From Opitutus sp. (GTDB taxonomy: Bacteria > Verrucomicrobiota > Verrucomicrobiia > Opitutales > Opitutaceae), in assembly GCA_013821985.1 (NCBI GenBank), contig PNJQ01000037.1, forward strand, positions 1-35,430: a stretch of 35,430 nt of DNA, given 5' to 3'. The position numbers were made by a program, and so were the translations under genes. Position 1 is the first letter of the stretch, and each line of letters opens with the position of its first letter. A model generated the notes under the pieces. It saw only the letters and a list, made by a program, of their open reading frames with translations. It made no database searches and was not told the origin of the DNA. Shown here piece by piece: positions 8,468-15,383 of the stretch.

Positions 8468-8511
8468 GCCTGGTAGAGCCAGGCTTACCTCCTACTAAAT
8501 ACTGGGTATTT
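8468..8511 (+). promoter_or_regulatory. Two adjacent short palindromes upstream of the secreted SdrD-B protein
   Basis: GCCTGG (8468-8473) pairs with CCAGGC (8479-8484) across 5 bases. Thirteen bases later AAATAC (8497-8502) pairs with GTATTT (8506-8511) across 3 bases. The second also overlaps a direct repeat, TACTAAATACT. This stretch is much richer in A/T than its surroundings. The palindromes could be activator or repressor sites or leader hairpins. I could not identify a confident -10/-35 pair. Confidence 0.5.
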
Positions 8512-8568
8512 TCCCTCATTACAGTTTGACTAGTCCTCCCCAGAAAAAGAAGTTCTCCGCACTGCACT

Positions 8569-9759
8569 ATGAAAAAGCTTCTTACCCTCGTTTGTCTGTT
8601 CTTCGCGTCCGCGTTGAGCGTTATCGCTCAACGGGGTTCGCCGATTAGCTACTCAGTTTCACTTGCCTCCTCAACCTACGACGCGACCGCGAACACCACC
8701 ACGTTCACCTACACGGTGACCTCAAATCCCGCCGGCGGTCCGGCCATCAGCCATTGGGTCATCGGCATCCCTCCATCCTGTGGAGGTGCCGAAATCCTCG
8801 TGAACTCGAACGACGCGCTCGTCACCTGGGTTAATTCCGATCCGACGACGGGCGTGCGGGGCATCAAATTCGATACCGGCTATGACGACGTCGAAACGCG
8901 CACGGTCACCCTGACGTTGGCCGGCAACTGGTCCACCGGCACCGTCGAGATCGCGGTGAAATCCGGCAACGGCTTCGTGCTCGGCACGACGCAAGGCCCG
9001 GTGTGCGGCGGCACGACTCCGCCCCCGACCTACACGGTCTCGGGACTCGTTTTCTTCGATGCAAACTACAGCGGCACGTTTGGCGCGGATGAAATCGGCC
9101 TCGGCAACATCACCGTCACTTTGCTCGATGGGGCCGGCAACGTCGTTGCCTCCACCACGAGCGCGTCGGACGGCTCCTATTCCTTCACCAGTCTGCTGGC
9201 GGGCGACTACACCGTCGTCGTCGGGGGGGCGAACGGCCTCGCGCCGACGACGCTCACCGATCACGACCTCGCCGTTTCGGGGAACAGCACGGCGCCCGAC
9301 ACGGGCTTCGCGCTGAATTTCTCCACCATCGGCACGATGTCCGCCAACGGGTTCACCATCGGCTATTGGAAGAACAACCTCGAGAAGGCGCTCAAGGGCA
9401 CCACCAAGGGTGTCCAGGTCAGCGCCGCGACATTGAGCAGCTACACCACGACGGTCGGTTCGCTCGCTCTCTCGCCGTTCACGAGCATCACGATGGCTGG
9501 TGCGAACAGCACCCTGTCCGCGACCGGTTCGGACCCGAGGACCCTGCTCGCCAAGCAACTCCTCGCCTCGGAATACAATTATGCCAACGGCGCCTACCTC
9601 AACGGCGACGCCAGCCTCACCTACCTCTTCGTCTATTACGGCGAATACGTGCTGAAGAATGCCTCGTCCTACGACAGCACTTACCTGCTGAACGTGAAGA
9701 ACTGGTTCGACGCCTACAACAACACGCACGGCGGCGTGATTGTCGGACCGGCGCTCTGA
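8569..9759 (+). CDS. Secreted protein with SdrD-B domain and GYWKN-type C-terminal domain
   Basis: The 396-residue protein has a classical signal peptide ([21 protein letters not shown], which continues past the displayed start into the mature part). An N-terminal beta-sandwich region (about 22-145) contains paired Cys residues, followed by a TTPPPT linker. Next is an SdrD-B/SpaA-like immunoglobulin-type repeat (about 155-220) with [15 protein letters not shown] and [16 protein letters not shown]. The C-terminal domain (about 255-396) opens with [17 protein letters not shown], like the GYWKNH domains of secreted surface proteins. There is no PEP-CTERM, LPXTG or other sorting tail, so it is probably released or held by the N-terminal regions. 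Composition is less GC-rich and richer in Ser, Thr, Asn and Gly than neighbours. It stands alone between two terminators. Function unknown. Confidence 0.85.
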   Translation: MKKLLTLVCLFFASALSVIAQRGSPISYSVSLASSTYDATANTTTFTYTVTSNPAGGPAISHWVIGIPPSCGGAEILVNSNDALVTWVNSDPTTGVRGIKFDTGYDDVETRTVTLTLAGNWSTGTVEIAVKSGNGFVLGTTQGPVCGGTTPPPTYTVSGLVFFDANYSGTFGADEIGLGNITVTLLDGAGNVVASTTSASDGSYSFTSLLAGDYTVVVGGANGLAPTTLTDHDLAVSGNSTAPDTGFALNFSTIGTMSANGFTIGYWKNNLEKALKGTTKGVQVSAATLSSYTTTVGSLALSPFTSITMAGANSTLSATGSDPRTLLAKQLLASEYNYANGAYLNGDASLTYLFVYYGEYVLKNASSYDSTYLLNVKNWFDAYNNTHGGVIVGPAL

Positions 9760-9785
9760 GCGCCTCGGCCTCTGCGACTCTTCAA

Positions 9786-9814
9786 CCGGGCACCTGCGGG
9801 TGCCCGGTTTTTTT
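9786..9814 (+). terminator. Rho-independent terminator after the SdrD-B gene
   Basis: A perfect 9-bp stem (CCGGGCACC with GGTGCCCGG) and 4-base loop are followed by seven T residues. It ends the single-gene transcript. Confidence 0.92.
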
Positions 9815-9922
9815 GCGCCGGTTGTGCATTGCCTGCGTCGGCCGCGACCGCGGAGGCGGATCGCGCGCACGGAGAAAACACATTGTCACTGCGCGACGCC
9901 CGCGCACGCTCGCCCCCGGAAA

Positions 9923-10930
9923 ATGATCGGCCTCGCCCCGCTCCTCCGGTTCGCCCGCGCCGCCTTGCTGGCGGCGGCATGGTCGGCGATCTCCGGACCG
10001 GCGCACGCCGCAAGCGTGGCATTCGAGCCGCCGTCCGAAAACGAGCGCCGACGCGCCATCGGCAATCTGTTCGAGGAACCGGAAACGATCCGTCCGCTTT
10101 TTCAGCCGAGCGACGACTTCGCGCCGATCACGCTGCCGGGTCGCGGCGACTGGCTGAATTATCACCGCGAGACCGGTCAGACATTCGACGAATTCCGGGA
10201 GTCCGGCGCAAATCGGCCGGACGAATATCGCAAGGTCATCTACCTGCTCCCACTCGGCGAGTTCCCGGAGGACGACGCACCGCCGCTGGAATTGTTGCGC
10301 GCCTACGCGGCCGCATTTTTCCAACTCGAGGTGCGCGTTATCCCGGCCTACCACCCGCACGGGCTCGAATTCGGGCCGCGGAACAATGAATCGACCGGCC
10401 GGCGCCAGCTCCACTCGGCGAGCATCCTCGCGTGGCTGCAAAAGCGGCTGCCGCCCGATGCGTATTGCCTGCTCGGTGTGACGATGGAGGACCTTTACCC
10501 GTCGCCGTCGTGGAATTTCGTCTTCGGCCAGGCGTCACTCGACGAACGCGTGGGCGTTTACAGTTTTGCGCGTTACGATCCGGCGTTTTTCGGCCGCGAG
10601 CGCCGGGCCGCGTGGCGGGACACGGCGTTGCGCCGCGGGTGCAAGGTGCTCGCGCACGAAACCGCCCATCTGTTCGGGCTGCCGCATTGCATCTACTTCA
10701 ATTGCGTGGTGAACGGCGCCAACCACCTCGACGAGTCGGACGCGCAGCCGCTGCACGCCTGTCCGGTCTGCCTCCGAAAACTCCGGCTCGGCGCGGGCTT
10801 CGATCCGGTGCGGCGCTACGAACAGCTGCGCGCCTTCTATCGTGGGCAACGCTGGTATGAGGACGCCGATTGGGTCGAGCGCCAGCTCGCGCGTGTGGCG
10901 ACGCGAACGGCGGCGGACGAAAAGCCCTGA
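9923..10930 (+). CDS. Archaemetzincin-type zinc metallopeptidase, exported, Met-turn altered
   Basis: The 335-residue protein carries the archaemetzincin signature: HETAHLFGLPHC (the H-E-x-x-H-x-x-G-x-x-H zinc site with the following Cys), then C at the expected four-residue spacing, and a C-P-V-C pair about 17 residues further on. These four cysteines are the second zinc site of the family. In known members the residue two after the second Cys is the Met-turn methionine; here the string reads CVVNG, so Val occupies that place. The N-terminus (LLRFARAALLAAAWSAISGPAHA) looks like a Sec signal peptide with an AHA cleavage site, which is unusual for archaemetzincins. ATG 9923 was chosen because it starts exactly at this signal and avoids overlap with the preceding gene and terminator. 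The substrate is unknown. Confidence 0.88.
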   Translation: MIGLAPLLRFARAALLAAAWSAISGPAHAASVAFEPPSENERRRAIGNLFEEPETIRPLFQPSDDFAPITLPGRGDWLNYHRETGQTFDEFRESGANRPDEYRKVIYLLPLGEFPEDDAPPLELLRAYAAAFFQLEVRVIPAYHPHGLEFGPRNNESTGRRQLHSASILAWLQKRLPPDAYCLLGVTMEDLYPSPSWNFVFGQASLDERVGVYSFARYDPAFFGRERRAAWRDTALRRGCKVLAHETAHLFGLPHCIYFNCVVNGANHLDESDAQPLHACPVCLRKLRLGAGFDPVRRYEQLRAFYRGQRWYEDADWVERQLARVATRTAADEKP

Positions 10931-10953
10931 GTCTCCGAGGCCGGAGAAACGCG

Positions 10954-12141
10954 CTATCCCGCCGCGGGCAGTTCGACCCAGAAGCAGGTGCCGGTGCCGC
11001 GCGAGGCGGGATCGACGCCGATGCGGCCGCCGAGACGCTCGATCGCGCGGTGCACGATCGGCAAACCGATGCCGGTGCCCGGGTGCGTCGGATGGAAACG
11101 CTCGAAGATCCGAAACACCCGATCGCGCGCCTCGGGCGGAATGCCGAGGCCGTTGTCGGTCACGCGCACCGTGACCACGCCCTCGCGGTTGGTGCAGGTG
11201 ATTTCAACGCGCGGACGCACGCCGGGCGCGACGAACTTCAGCGCATTGCCAATGAGATTCTGAAACACGACCTGCAACAACGTCACGTCGCCGCGCACGG
11301 CGCACAGGTTTTGCGGAAGCAGGATTTCGGCGTCGGCCTGTTCGATTTCGGCCTGCAGAAAATTCAGCGTGACGCCGAGAACCTCCTCGAGTTCGACGGC
11401 GCGCAGCCGCAGTTCCTGCCGGCCAATCGTCGCGTATTTCAGCAGATCCGAGATGAGTGTGTCCATCCGCTCGGCCGATTCCTGCATGCGCGCGATGTAG
11501 TCCTGCGCCGCCGGCGGCAGCTGGGCGGAATAATCCTCACGCAAGGCCTGGCCGAATCCGCTGATGCCGCGCAGCGGGGCGCGCAAATCGTGCGCGACGG
11601 AGTAGTTGAAGCGTTCGAGCTCGAGGTTGAGTTGCTCGATCTGCGTGCGGCGCTCCTCGCTTTTCCGCGCCTCCGCGATGAAGGCGAAGACTTTCGGCAG
11701 CAGCGGAAACAGCGCGATCGCCGTCGCGACCGACGCGGCGGCGGTCACCACCTTCACGTAACCGGAGAGCCAATAGACCGGCTCCCAGATCACCCACACC
11801 TCCATGAAGTGCGTGAGCCCGCACGAAACGATGAAGAGTCCAAACGCGAGGAAGACCCAGTTGAAAGGAATGTCCTTGCTCGCCCGATAGACGAGATACG
11901 CCAGCGTGACTGAAATCGAAACGTAGGCCGCGCCGATCAGCACATCCGCCGTGACGTGCAACCACACGAGCTTCGGGTCGCGCAGATAGCAGAACTCGTG
12001 CGGCATCCCAATGCGGGTGAACACCGAAATGTTCAGCGCTTCGAACACCAGCACGCCGCCCAGCACGGCCGCGAGGATGGCGACACTGCTGCGAAAAAAC
12101 GTTCCCCGCCCCCACCAGCTTCCCGTCGTCGTCGCGGCCAT
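10954..12141 (-). CDS. Sensor histidine kinase with ethylene-receptor-like membrane domain
   Basis: The 395-residue protein has an N-terminal hydrophobic helix (about 14-40), then three membrane helices (about 60-150) that align with the ethylene-binding domain of plant ETR1. ETR1 residues Asp25, Tyr32, Ile35, Ile62, Cys65 and His69 correspond to Asp66, Tyr73, Ile76, Ile104, Cys107 and His111 (CGLTH here, CGATH in ETR1); the Pro36 position is Ser77. Next come a short coiled coil and a HisKA domain with SVAHDLRAPLRG, then HATPase boxes: N-box LIGNALKF, G1 VTDNGLGIP, G2 GTGIGLPIV. It should autophosphorylate on His and pass phosphate to the adjacent regulator. The gene starts 2 bases after the regulator's stop codon. 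Whether it binds ethylene, copper or another ligand is not known. No GAF domain is present. Confidence 0.9.
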   Translation of the reverse strand: MAATTTGSWWGRGTFFRSSVAILAAVLGGVLVFEALNISVFTRIGMPHEFCYLRDPKLVWLHVTADVLIGAAYVSISVTLAYLVYRASKDIPFNWVFLAFGLFIVSCGLTHFMEVWVIWEPVYWLSGYVKVVTAAASVATAIALFPLLPKVFAFIAEARKSEERRTQIEQLNLELERFNYSVAHDLRAPLRGISGFGQALREDYSAQLPPAAQDYIARMQESAERMDTLISDLLKYATIGRQELRLRAVELEEVLGVTLNFLQAEIEQADAEILLPQNLCAVRGDVTLLQVVFQNLIGNALKFVAPGVRPRVEITCTNREGVVTVRVTDNGLGIPPEARDRVFRIFERFHPTHPGTGIGLPIVHRAIERLGGRIGVDPASRGTGTCFWVELPAAG

Positions 12142-12143
12142 GA

Positions 12144-12587
12144 TCAGTTCAGGGACGGAGCGATGAGATTGTGTTGCCCCCACCACTCGTGCAGCGCCTG
12201 CACCATGCTTTCGAGGCGCGCGGTGCCGGTGGGTTTGGTCACAAAGGAGTTCGCGCCGAGCGCGTAGGCGCGCTCGATGTCTTCACTCAAGTTCGACGAG
12301 GAGAAGACGATGACGGGCAGTCCCGCCAGCGCAGCGCGCTCGCGCCGCCAGCTCAACACCGCGAAGCCGTCGCACTGCGGCATCTTGAGATCGAGCAGCA
12401 CGAGTTGCGGCGCCGGATGGCGGACCCGGTCGGCAAAATCACCTTTCCCCTCCAGATAACATTTTAATTCGTCGCCATTGCACACGCGCACCATGTGAAA
12501 GCCCGCTTCCGTGCGCCGGATGGCGCGCTCGAGCAGCATGGCGTCCGTCGTGTCGTCCTCCGCCACCAACAGCACGTGTTTCGGCAT
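12144..12587 (-). CDS. Single-domain response regulator (Rcp1/CheY-like)
   Basis: The 147-residue protein is a lone receiver domain. It has the acidic pair AEDD near the N-terminus, the phosphorylated Asp in LVLLDLKMPQCDG, a Ser in VIVFSSSN and the conserved Lys in FVTKP. The insertion between helix 2 and strand 3 (a YLEGKGDF...P segment) is typical of Rcp1-type regulators, which pair with phytochrome-like or other membrane kinases. It has no DNA-binding output domain. It lies directly upstream of and almost touching the histidine kinase gene, so they form one operon and probably one phosphorelay. ATG 12587 is preferred over the longer frame, whose extension is Arg-rich. The promoter lies in the 126 bases shared divergently with the ArsR gene. 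Confidence 0.93.
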   Translation of the reverse strand: MPKHVLLVAEDDTTDAMLLERAIRRTEAGFHMVRVCNGDELKCYLEGKGDFADRVRHPAPQLVLLDLKMPQCDGFAVLSWRRERAALAGLPVIVFSSSNLSEDIERAYALGANSFVTKPTGTARLESMVQALHEWWGQHNLIAPSLN

Positions 12588-12680
12588 GGACCGATGAATT
12601 GCGAAACGACGCCGCACGGCAAGTCGTCGCAGCTGGGGAAGATGCCTCACGGACTTTCTCCGGTCGCCCAGATTTCGTCT

Positions 12681-12704
12681 TTACTTAATTAAGTTATTAC
12701 TTAA
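12681..12704 (+). promoter_or_regulatory. Probable ArsR-type operator: palindrome plus direct repeat
   Basis: ACTTAATTAAGT (12683-12694) is a perfect 12-base palindrome. The octamer TTACTTAA occurs at 12681-12688 and again at 12697-12704, a 16-base shift. This AT island sits 10-33 bases before the ATG of the ArsR-family gene, in otherwise GC-rich DNA. ArsR-family repressors bind AT-rich dyads overlapping their own promoters, so this is probably the autoregulatory operator. Confidence 0.75.
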
Positions 12705-12713
12705 ACACTCCTC

Positions 12714-13040
12714 ATGCAGTCCTTCGCCGCCCTCGCCGATCCCACGCGACGCCGCATCGTCGAACTGCTCGCCCAGCGCGAGCGCCCCACGGGGGAGATC
12801 GTGGATGAGTTTGACGTGAGCGCCCCGGCCATTTCGCAACACCTCAATGTGCTGCGCGAGGCCGGCCTCGTCGTCACCCGCGCGGAGGGGCAGACGCGCA
12901 TCCAATCGCTCAACCCGCGAGGCCTCGACGAACTCGGCGCCTGGCTCGAACACACCCGCCGCGTCTGGAGCCGGCGACTCGACGCCCTCGAGCGCGAGCT
13001 CCGTGCCGACGACGCGAAGAAAAAATCCTCCAAATCATGA
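12714..13040 (+). CDS. ArsR-family transcriptional regulator
   Basis: The 108-residue protein is a winged helix-turn-helix of the ArsR/SmtB group. It begins with FAALADPTRRRIVELLAQRE, followed by the recognition segment VSAPAISQHLNVLREAGLV and a wing VTRAEGQTRIQSLN. There are no Cys residues in the alpha-3 helix, so it is not an arsenic or cadmium sensor of the classical kind. It belongs with the SdpR-like/UPF0074 subgroup often paired with SRPBCC proteins. It probably represses its own operon through the AT-rich dyad just upstream. Its stop codon overlaps the next gene's ATG (ATGA), showing translational coupling. Confidence 0.94.
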   Translation: MQSFAALADPTRRRIVELLAQRERPTGEIVDEFDVSAPAISQHLNVLREAGLVVTRAEGQTRIQSLNPRGLDELGAWLEHTRRVWSRRLDALERELRADDAKKKSSKS

Positions 13041-13582
13041 CCACGCCCAACAACGACTCCGACGCCGAGTTCCCCGTCCGCGGCGAACTCCGCATTGTCC
13101 GCCTGCTGCCCGGTCCGATCGAACGCGTCTGGGAATTCCTCACCGATCCCGAAAAGCGCGCCCGCTGGTTTGCCGGCGGCGTCACCGAGCCGAAGGCCGG
13201 CGGCAAGGTCGTCTTTGCGATGCACCACGCCAAGCTCTCTCCCGGAGAACAGCCGCCAGAGCGCTTCGCCCACGTGCAGGATCCCGGCGTCACCTTCGAA
13301 GGCCGCGTGCTCCGCTACGAACCGCCACACGTGCTGAGCTACACCTTCGGCGAGGACAATTCCCAGGTGACCTTCGAGCTCACGCCGCAGGGCAACCAAG
13401 TGCTCCTCGTCCTGACCCACCGCTCGACTGGCGAAGACATCGCGGAACAAAGCAATTACGCCAGCGGTTGGCACACGCATTTCTCACTGCTCGTCGCGCA
13501 ACTCGCAGGCACGCCGCCACCGCAATTCTGGGCCACGCACGCGCGGCTGCACGCGCACTACGCCCAACTCGCTCCGCGTTGA
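13037..13582 (+). CDS. SRPBCC (AHSA1/START-like) domain protein
   Basis: The 181-residue protein is a START/Bet v1-like fold of the AHSA1 type. Signs are the start LRIVRLLPGPIERVWEFLTDPEKRARWF (shown split at IERVW and DPEKRARWF), the middle VTFEGRVLRYEPPHVLSYTF and the end SGWHTHFSLLVAQLAG. These proteins enclose a hydrophobic cavity that binds lipids or other small ligands. The gene shares four bases with the ArsR gene and must be coexpressed with it. ArsR-AHSA1 pairs are common in bacteria and probably respond to a hydrophobic molecule, but the ligand is unknown. It is cytosolic, with no signal peptide. Confidence 0.92.
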   Translation: MTTPNNDSDAEFPVRGELRIVRLLPGPIERVWEFLTDPEKRARWFAGGVTEPKAGGKVVFAMHHAKLSPGEQPPERFAHVQDPGVTFEGRVLRYEPPHVLSYTFGEDNSQVTFELTPQGNQVLLVLTHRSTGEDIAEQSNYASGWHTHFSLLVAQLAGTPPPQFWATHARLHAHYAQLAPR

Positions 13583-13681
13583 AGTCAGCTCCGCCTTCCG
13601 GCGCGCGCTGATCTGACGCGCCAGACTCCCCGCTTCCCGGCGCGTTCGCACGCCGCAGCTACCGCTTTGCCAAGATTTCCC

Positions 13682-14416
13682 ATGAAAACCACGAAACCCA
13701 ACATCGTCTCATCCGCCGAGTGGCTCGCCGCCCGGCTCGAACTCCTCCGCGCGGAGAAGGAGCTCACCCGCCAACGCGCCGCGCTCGCCGACCGCCGGCG
13801 CGCGCTGCCGTGGGTGCGCCTCGAAAAGAAATACGTCTTCGCTGCGCCCGCCGGGCCTGCGTCGCTCGCCGATCTCTTCGGCGATCGCAGCCAGCTGATC
13901 GTCTATCACTTCATGTTCGCGCCGGGTTGGGAGGAAGGCTGCAAAAGCTGTTCGTTCGTCTCCGACCATTTCGACGGAGCACGGCCGCATCTCCACGCGC
14001 GCGACGTCTCGCTGGCCGTCGTCTCCCGCGCGCCGCTCGGGGAAATCCTTCCGTTTCAGCGCCGCATGGGCTGGCGCTTCCCTTGGGTTTCTTCGCACGA
14101 CACCACCTTCAATTCCGACTTCGGGGTTTCGTTTGCCGCTGATGTCATCGCGGCCGGCGGCAACGTCCGCTACAACTACACCGACATGGCGTTCCCTTTC
14201 GAGGAGGCGCCGGGTTTCAGTGTATTCGCGCGCGATGCGACCGGCGAAATTTTCCACACTTACTCCACCTACAGCCGCGGCTTCGACATGTTGATGGGTA
14301 CTTACAACTTTCTCGACCTCGTGCCGAAGGGCCGTGACGAAGACGGCCTCGACTACACGATGCAATGGGTGCGCCATCACGATCGCTACAATGTCCCCGC
14401 CGCCGTCCAAGCCTGA
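13682..14416 (+). CDS. DUF899 thioredoxin-like protein
   Basis: The 244-residue protein matches the DUF899 family in length and layout. It has an N-terminal helix with EWLAARLELLRAEKELTRQR, the DLFGDRSQLIVYHFMFAPGW strand, and the GCKSCSFVSDHFDG turn. The C-x-x-C here sits where thioredoxin-fold proteins have their redox motif. The C-terminal half has FPFEEAPGFSVFARDATGEIFHTYSTYSRG. Family members are predicted thioredoxin-fold proteins, sometimes called dithiol-disulfide isomerases, without a firm function. ATG 13682 gives the usual start; ATG-like codons upstream at 13667 add only five residues. The next small gene starts inside its 3' end. Confidence 0.9.
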   Translation: MKTTKPNIVSSAEWLAARLELLRAEKELTRQRAALADRRRALPWVRLEKKYVFAAPAGPASLADLFGDRSQLIVYHFMFAPGWEEGCKSCSFVSDHFDGARPHLHARDVSLAVVSRAPLGEILPFQRRMGWRFPWVSSHDTTFNSDFGVSFAADVIAAGGNVRYNYTDMAFPFEEAPGFSVFARDATGEIFHTYSTYSRGFDMLMGTYNFLDLVPKGRDEDGLDYTMQWVRHHDRYNVPAAVQA

Positions 14417-14693
14417 GCCGCCGCGGGGATTCTGGCGCACGGCGCCGTGGACGCTCGTTGTCCTCGGGCTTGCGCCGAAATGCGTGCTCTGCGTCGTCGG
14501 CTACGTGAGCGGCGGCGCCGCGCTGGCCGGTCTCGCTCCCGAACTATGCGGAGGCGAAGATCGGAATGTGGCGGGCGTGGTGGCAATGATCGCAGTCGCC
14601 GCGGGTGTCGTGCTCGCCGCGCGAGGGCGCCGGGCCGCGCACGCCGCTCACGGTCGGACGGACAATTCGATCAAGTCCCAGCGATTGCCGTAA
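14391..14693 (+). CDS. Small membrane protein with APKCVLC motif
   Basis: The 100-residue protein overlaps the end of the DUF899 gene by 26 bases in another frame. After a Pro-rich start it has one hydrophobic segment containing LGLAPKCVLCVVGYVSGGAA and a second one, VAGVVAMIAVAAGVVLAA. A Pro-Lys-Cys-x-x-Cys motif at a membrane boundary recurs in small uncharacterised MerC-like or thiol-related membrane proteins. The pairing with a thioredoxin-like DUF899 gene would fit a thiol-redox role, but that is inference. Its 3' end overlaps the VOC gene on the other strand by 46 bases. It is real only if the start overlap is used, so confidence is moderate. Confidence 0.6.
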   Translation: MSPPPSKPEPPRGFWRTAPWTLVVLGLAPKCVLCVVGYVSGGAALAGLAPELCGGEDRNVAGVVAMIAVAAGVVLAARGRRAAHAAHGRTDNSIKSQRLP

Positions 14694-15052
14694 AGGTCTT
14701 CGAACACCGCCACGGTGCCATAGCTCTCGCGCCGTGGGGTTTCGACAAAACGGACGCCGCGCTCCGTCATCGCGGCGTGGTCGCGCGCAAAGTTGTCCGT
14801 GTGCAAAAACAGGAAGACGCGCCCGCCGCCCTGCCGCCCGACAACCGATTCCTGGCCCGGCGTCACCGCGCGACCGAGCAGAAGACACGTTGCCTCCGTT
14901 TGCGCTCCCGGCGGCCGCAGGCGCACCCAGCGCTTTCCTGGTGCGACGGGCGTGTCCTCGACCAGTTCGAATCCGAGCCCGCCCGTGAACCACGCAATCG
15001 CTTCGTCGTAGTCGCGCACGAGATAGGTCAGGCTGCCGAGATGCTGGGGCAT
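14648..15052 (-). CDS. VOC (glyoxalase/bleomycin-resistance) superfamily protein
   Basis: The 134-residue protein has the two beta-alpha-beta-beta-beta halves of the vicinal oxygen chelate fold. The first starts with LGSLTYLVRDYDEAIAWFTGGLGFELVED; the second has LHTDNFARDHAAMTERGVRFVETP and ends with FEDLYGNRWDLIE (both parts abbreviated). The closing Y-G-N-R-W-D-L-I-E segment contains the usual metal-ligand Glu. The second half also has His in the LHTD strand. Such single-domain proteins are metal-dependent isomerases, dioxygenases or binding proteins; the substrate is unknown. It starts at ATG 15052 and converges on the small membrane protein gene. Confidence 0.92.
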   Translation of the reverse strand: MPQHLGSLTYLVRDYDEAIAWFTGGLGFELVEDTPVAPGKRWVRLRPPGAQTEATCLLLGRAVTPGQESVVGRQGGGRVFLFLHTDNFARDHAAMTERGVRFVETPRRESYGTVAVFEDLYGNRWDLIELSVRP

Positions 15053-15383
15053 CGGGGAATTCTCTGTCGGAACCGCCGGGCGTCAACGAGCCAGACGCCC
15101 TTCGCGCCCCGCGCGAGAACCCGTCGCCCCACGCGAAAATATCGCGCCGCCCCGAAAAATTCCGCGAGCCACAGAGGAAAATTTTTGAACGCTGCGGCCA
15201 AGCGACTGTGCCTCGCTGCCGCGCGATCGACGCGGACGTTTGCCCGCCAGCCGTTTAGAGAATCCACGCCGATTCCCGAGTGAGATCACGCGTCGTCGTC
15301 GTGCAAAATGCACCGCGAAGAAATGAGAGATTTGTGTGGCAATCTCGTCCGGGGAATTTCTGTTGTGACCTCAGAAATTACCG
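15053..15383. other. 331-base divergent intergenic region
   Basis: This gap lies between the VOC gene (leftward) and the transglutaminase-like gene (rightward). I see no supportable ORF or RNA gene in it. It contains patches of A/T (around 15175-15190 and 15305-15345) that could hold promoters, and a perfect 8-base inverted repeat just before the rightward start codon, listed separately. Confidence 0.5.
15355..15379 (+). repeat. Inverted repeat immediately before a start codon
   Basis: AATTTCTG (15355-15362) and CAGAAATT (15372-15379) are perfect inverted copies across 9 bases. The right arm ends 4 bases before the ATG at 15384 and occupies the place of a ribosome-binding site. It may be an operator or a leader hairpin affecting translation. 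Confidence 0.55.

Noticed and set aside
8461-8480. Possible sigma-54 (-24/-12) promoter around GGCAC
   Set aside because: The GG and the required GC 10 bases later are not both present; the spacing does not fit.
8569-9759. PEP-CTERM/exosortase substrate
   Set aside because: The C-terminus ends in [10 protein letters not shown], with no PEP motif, membrane helix or basic tail.
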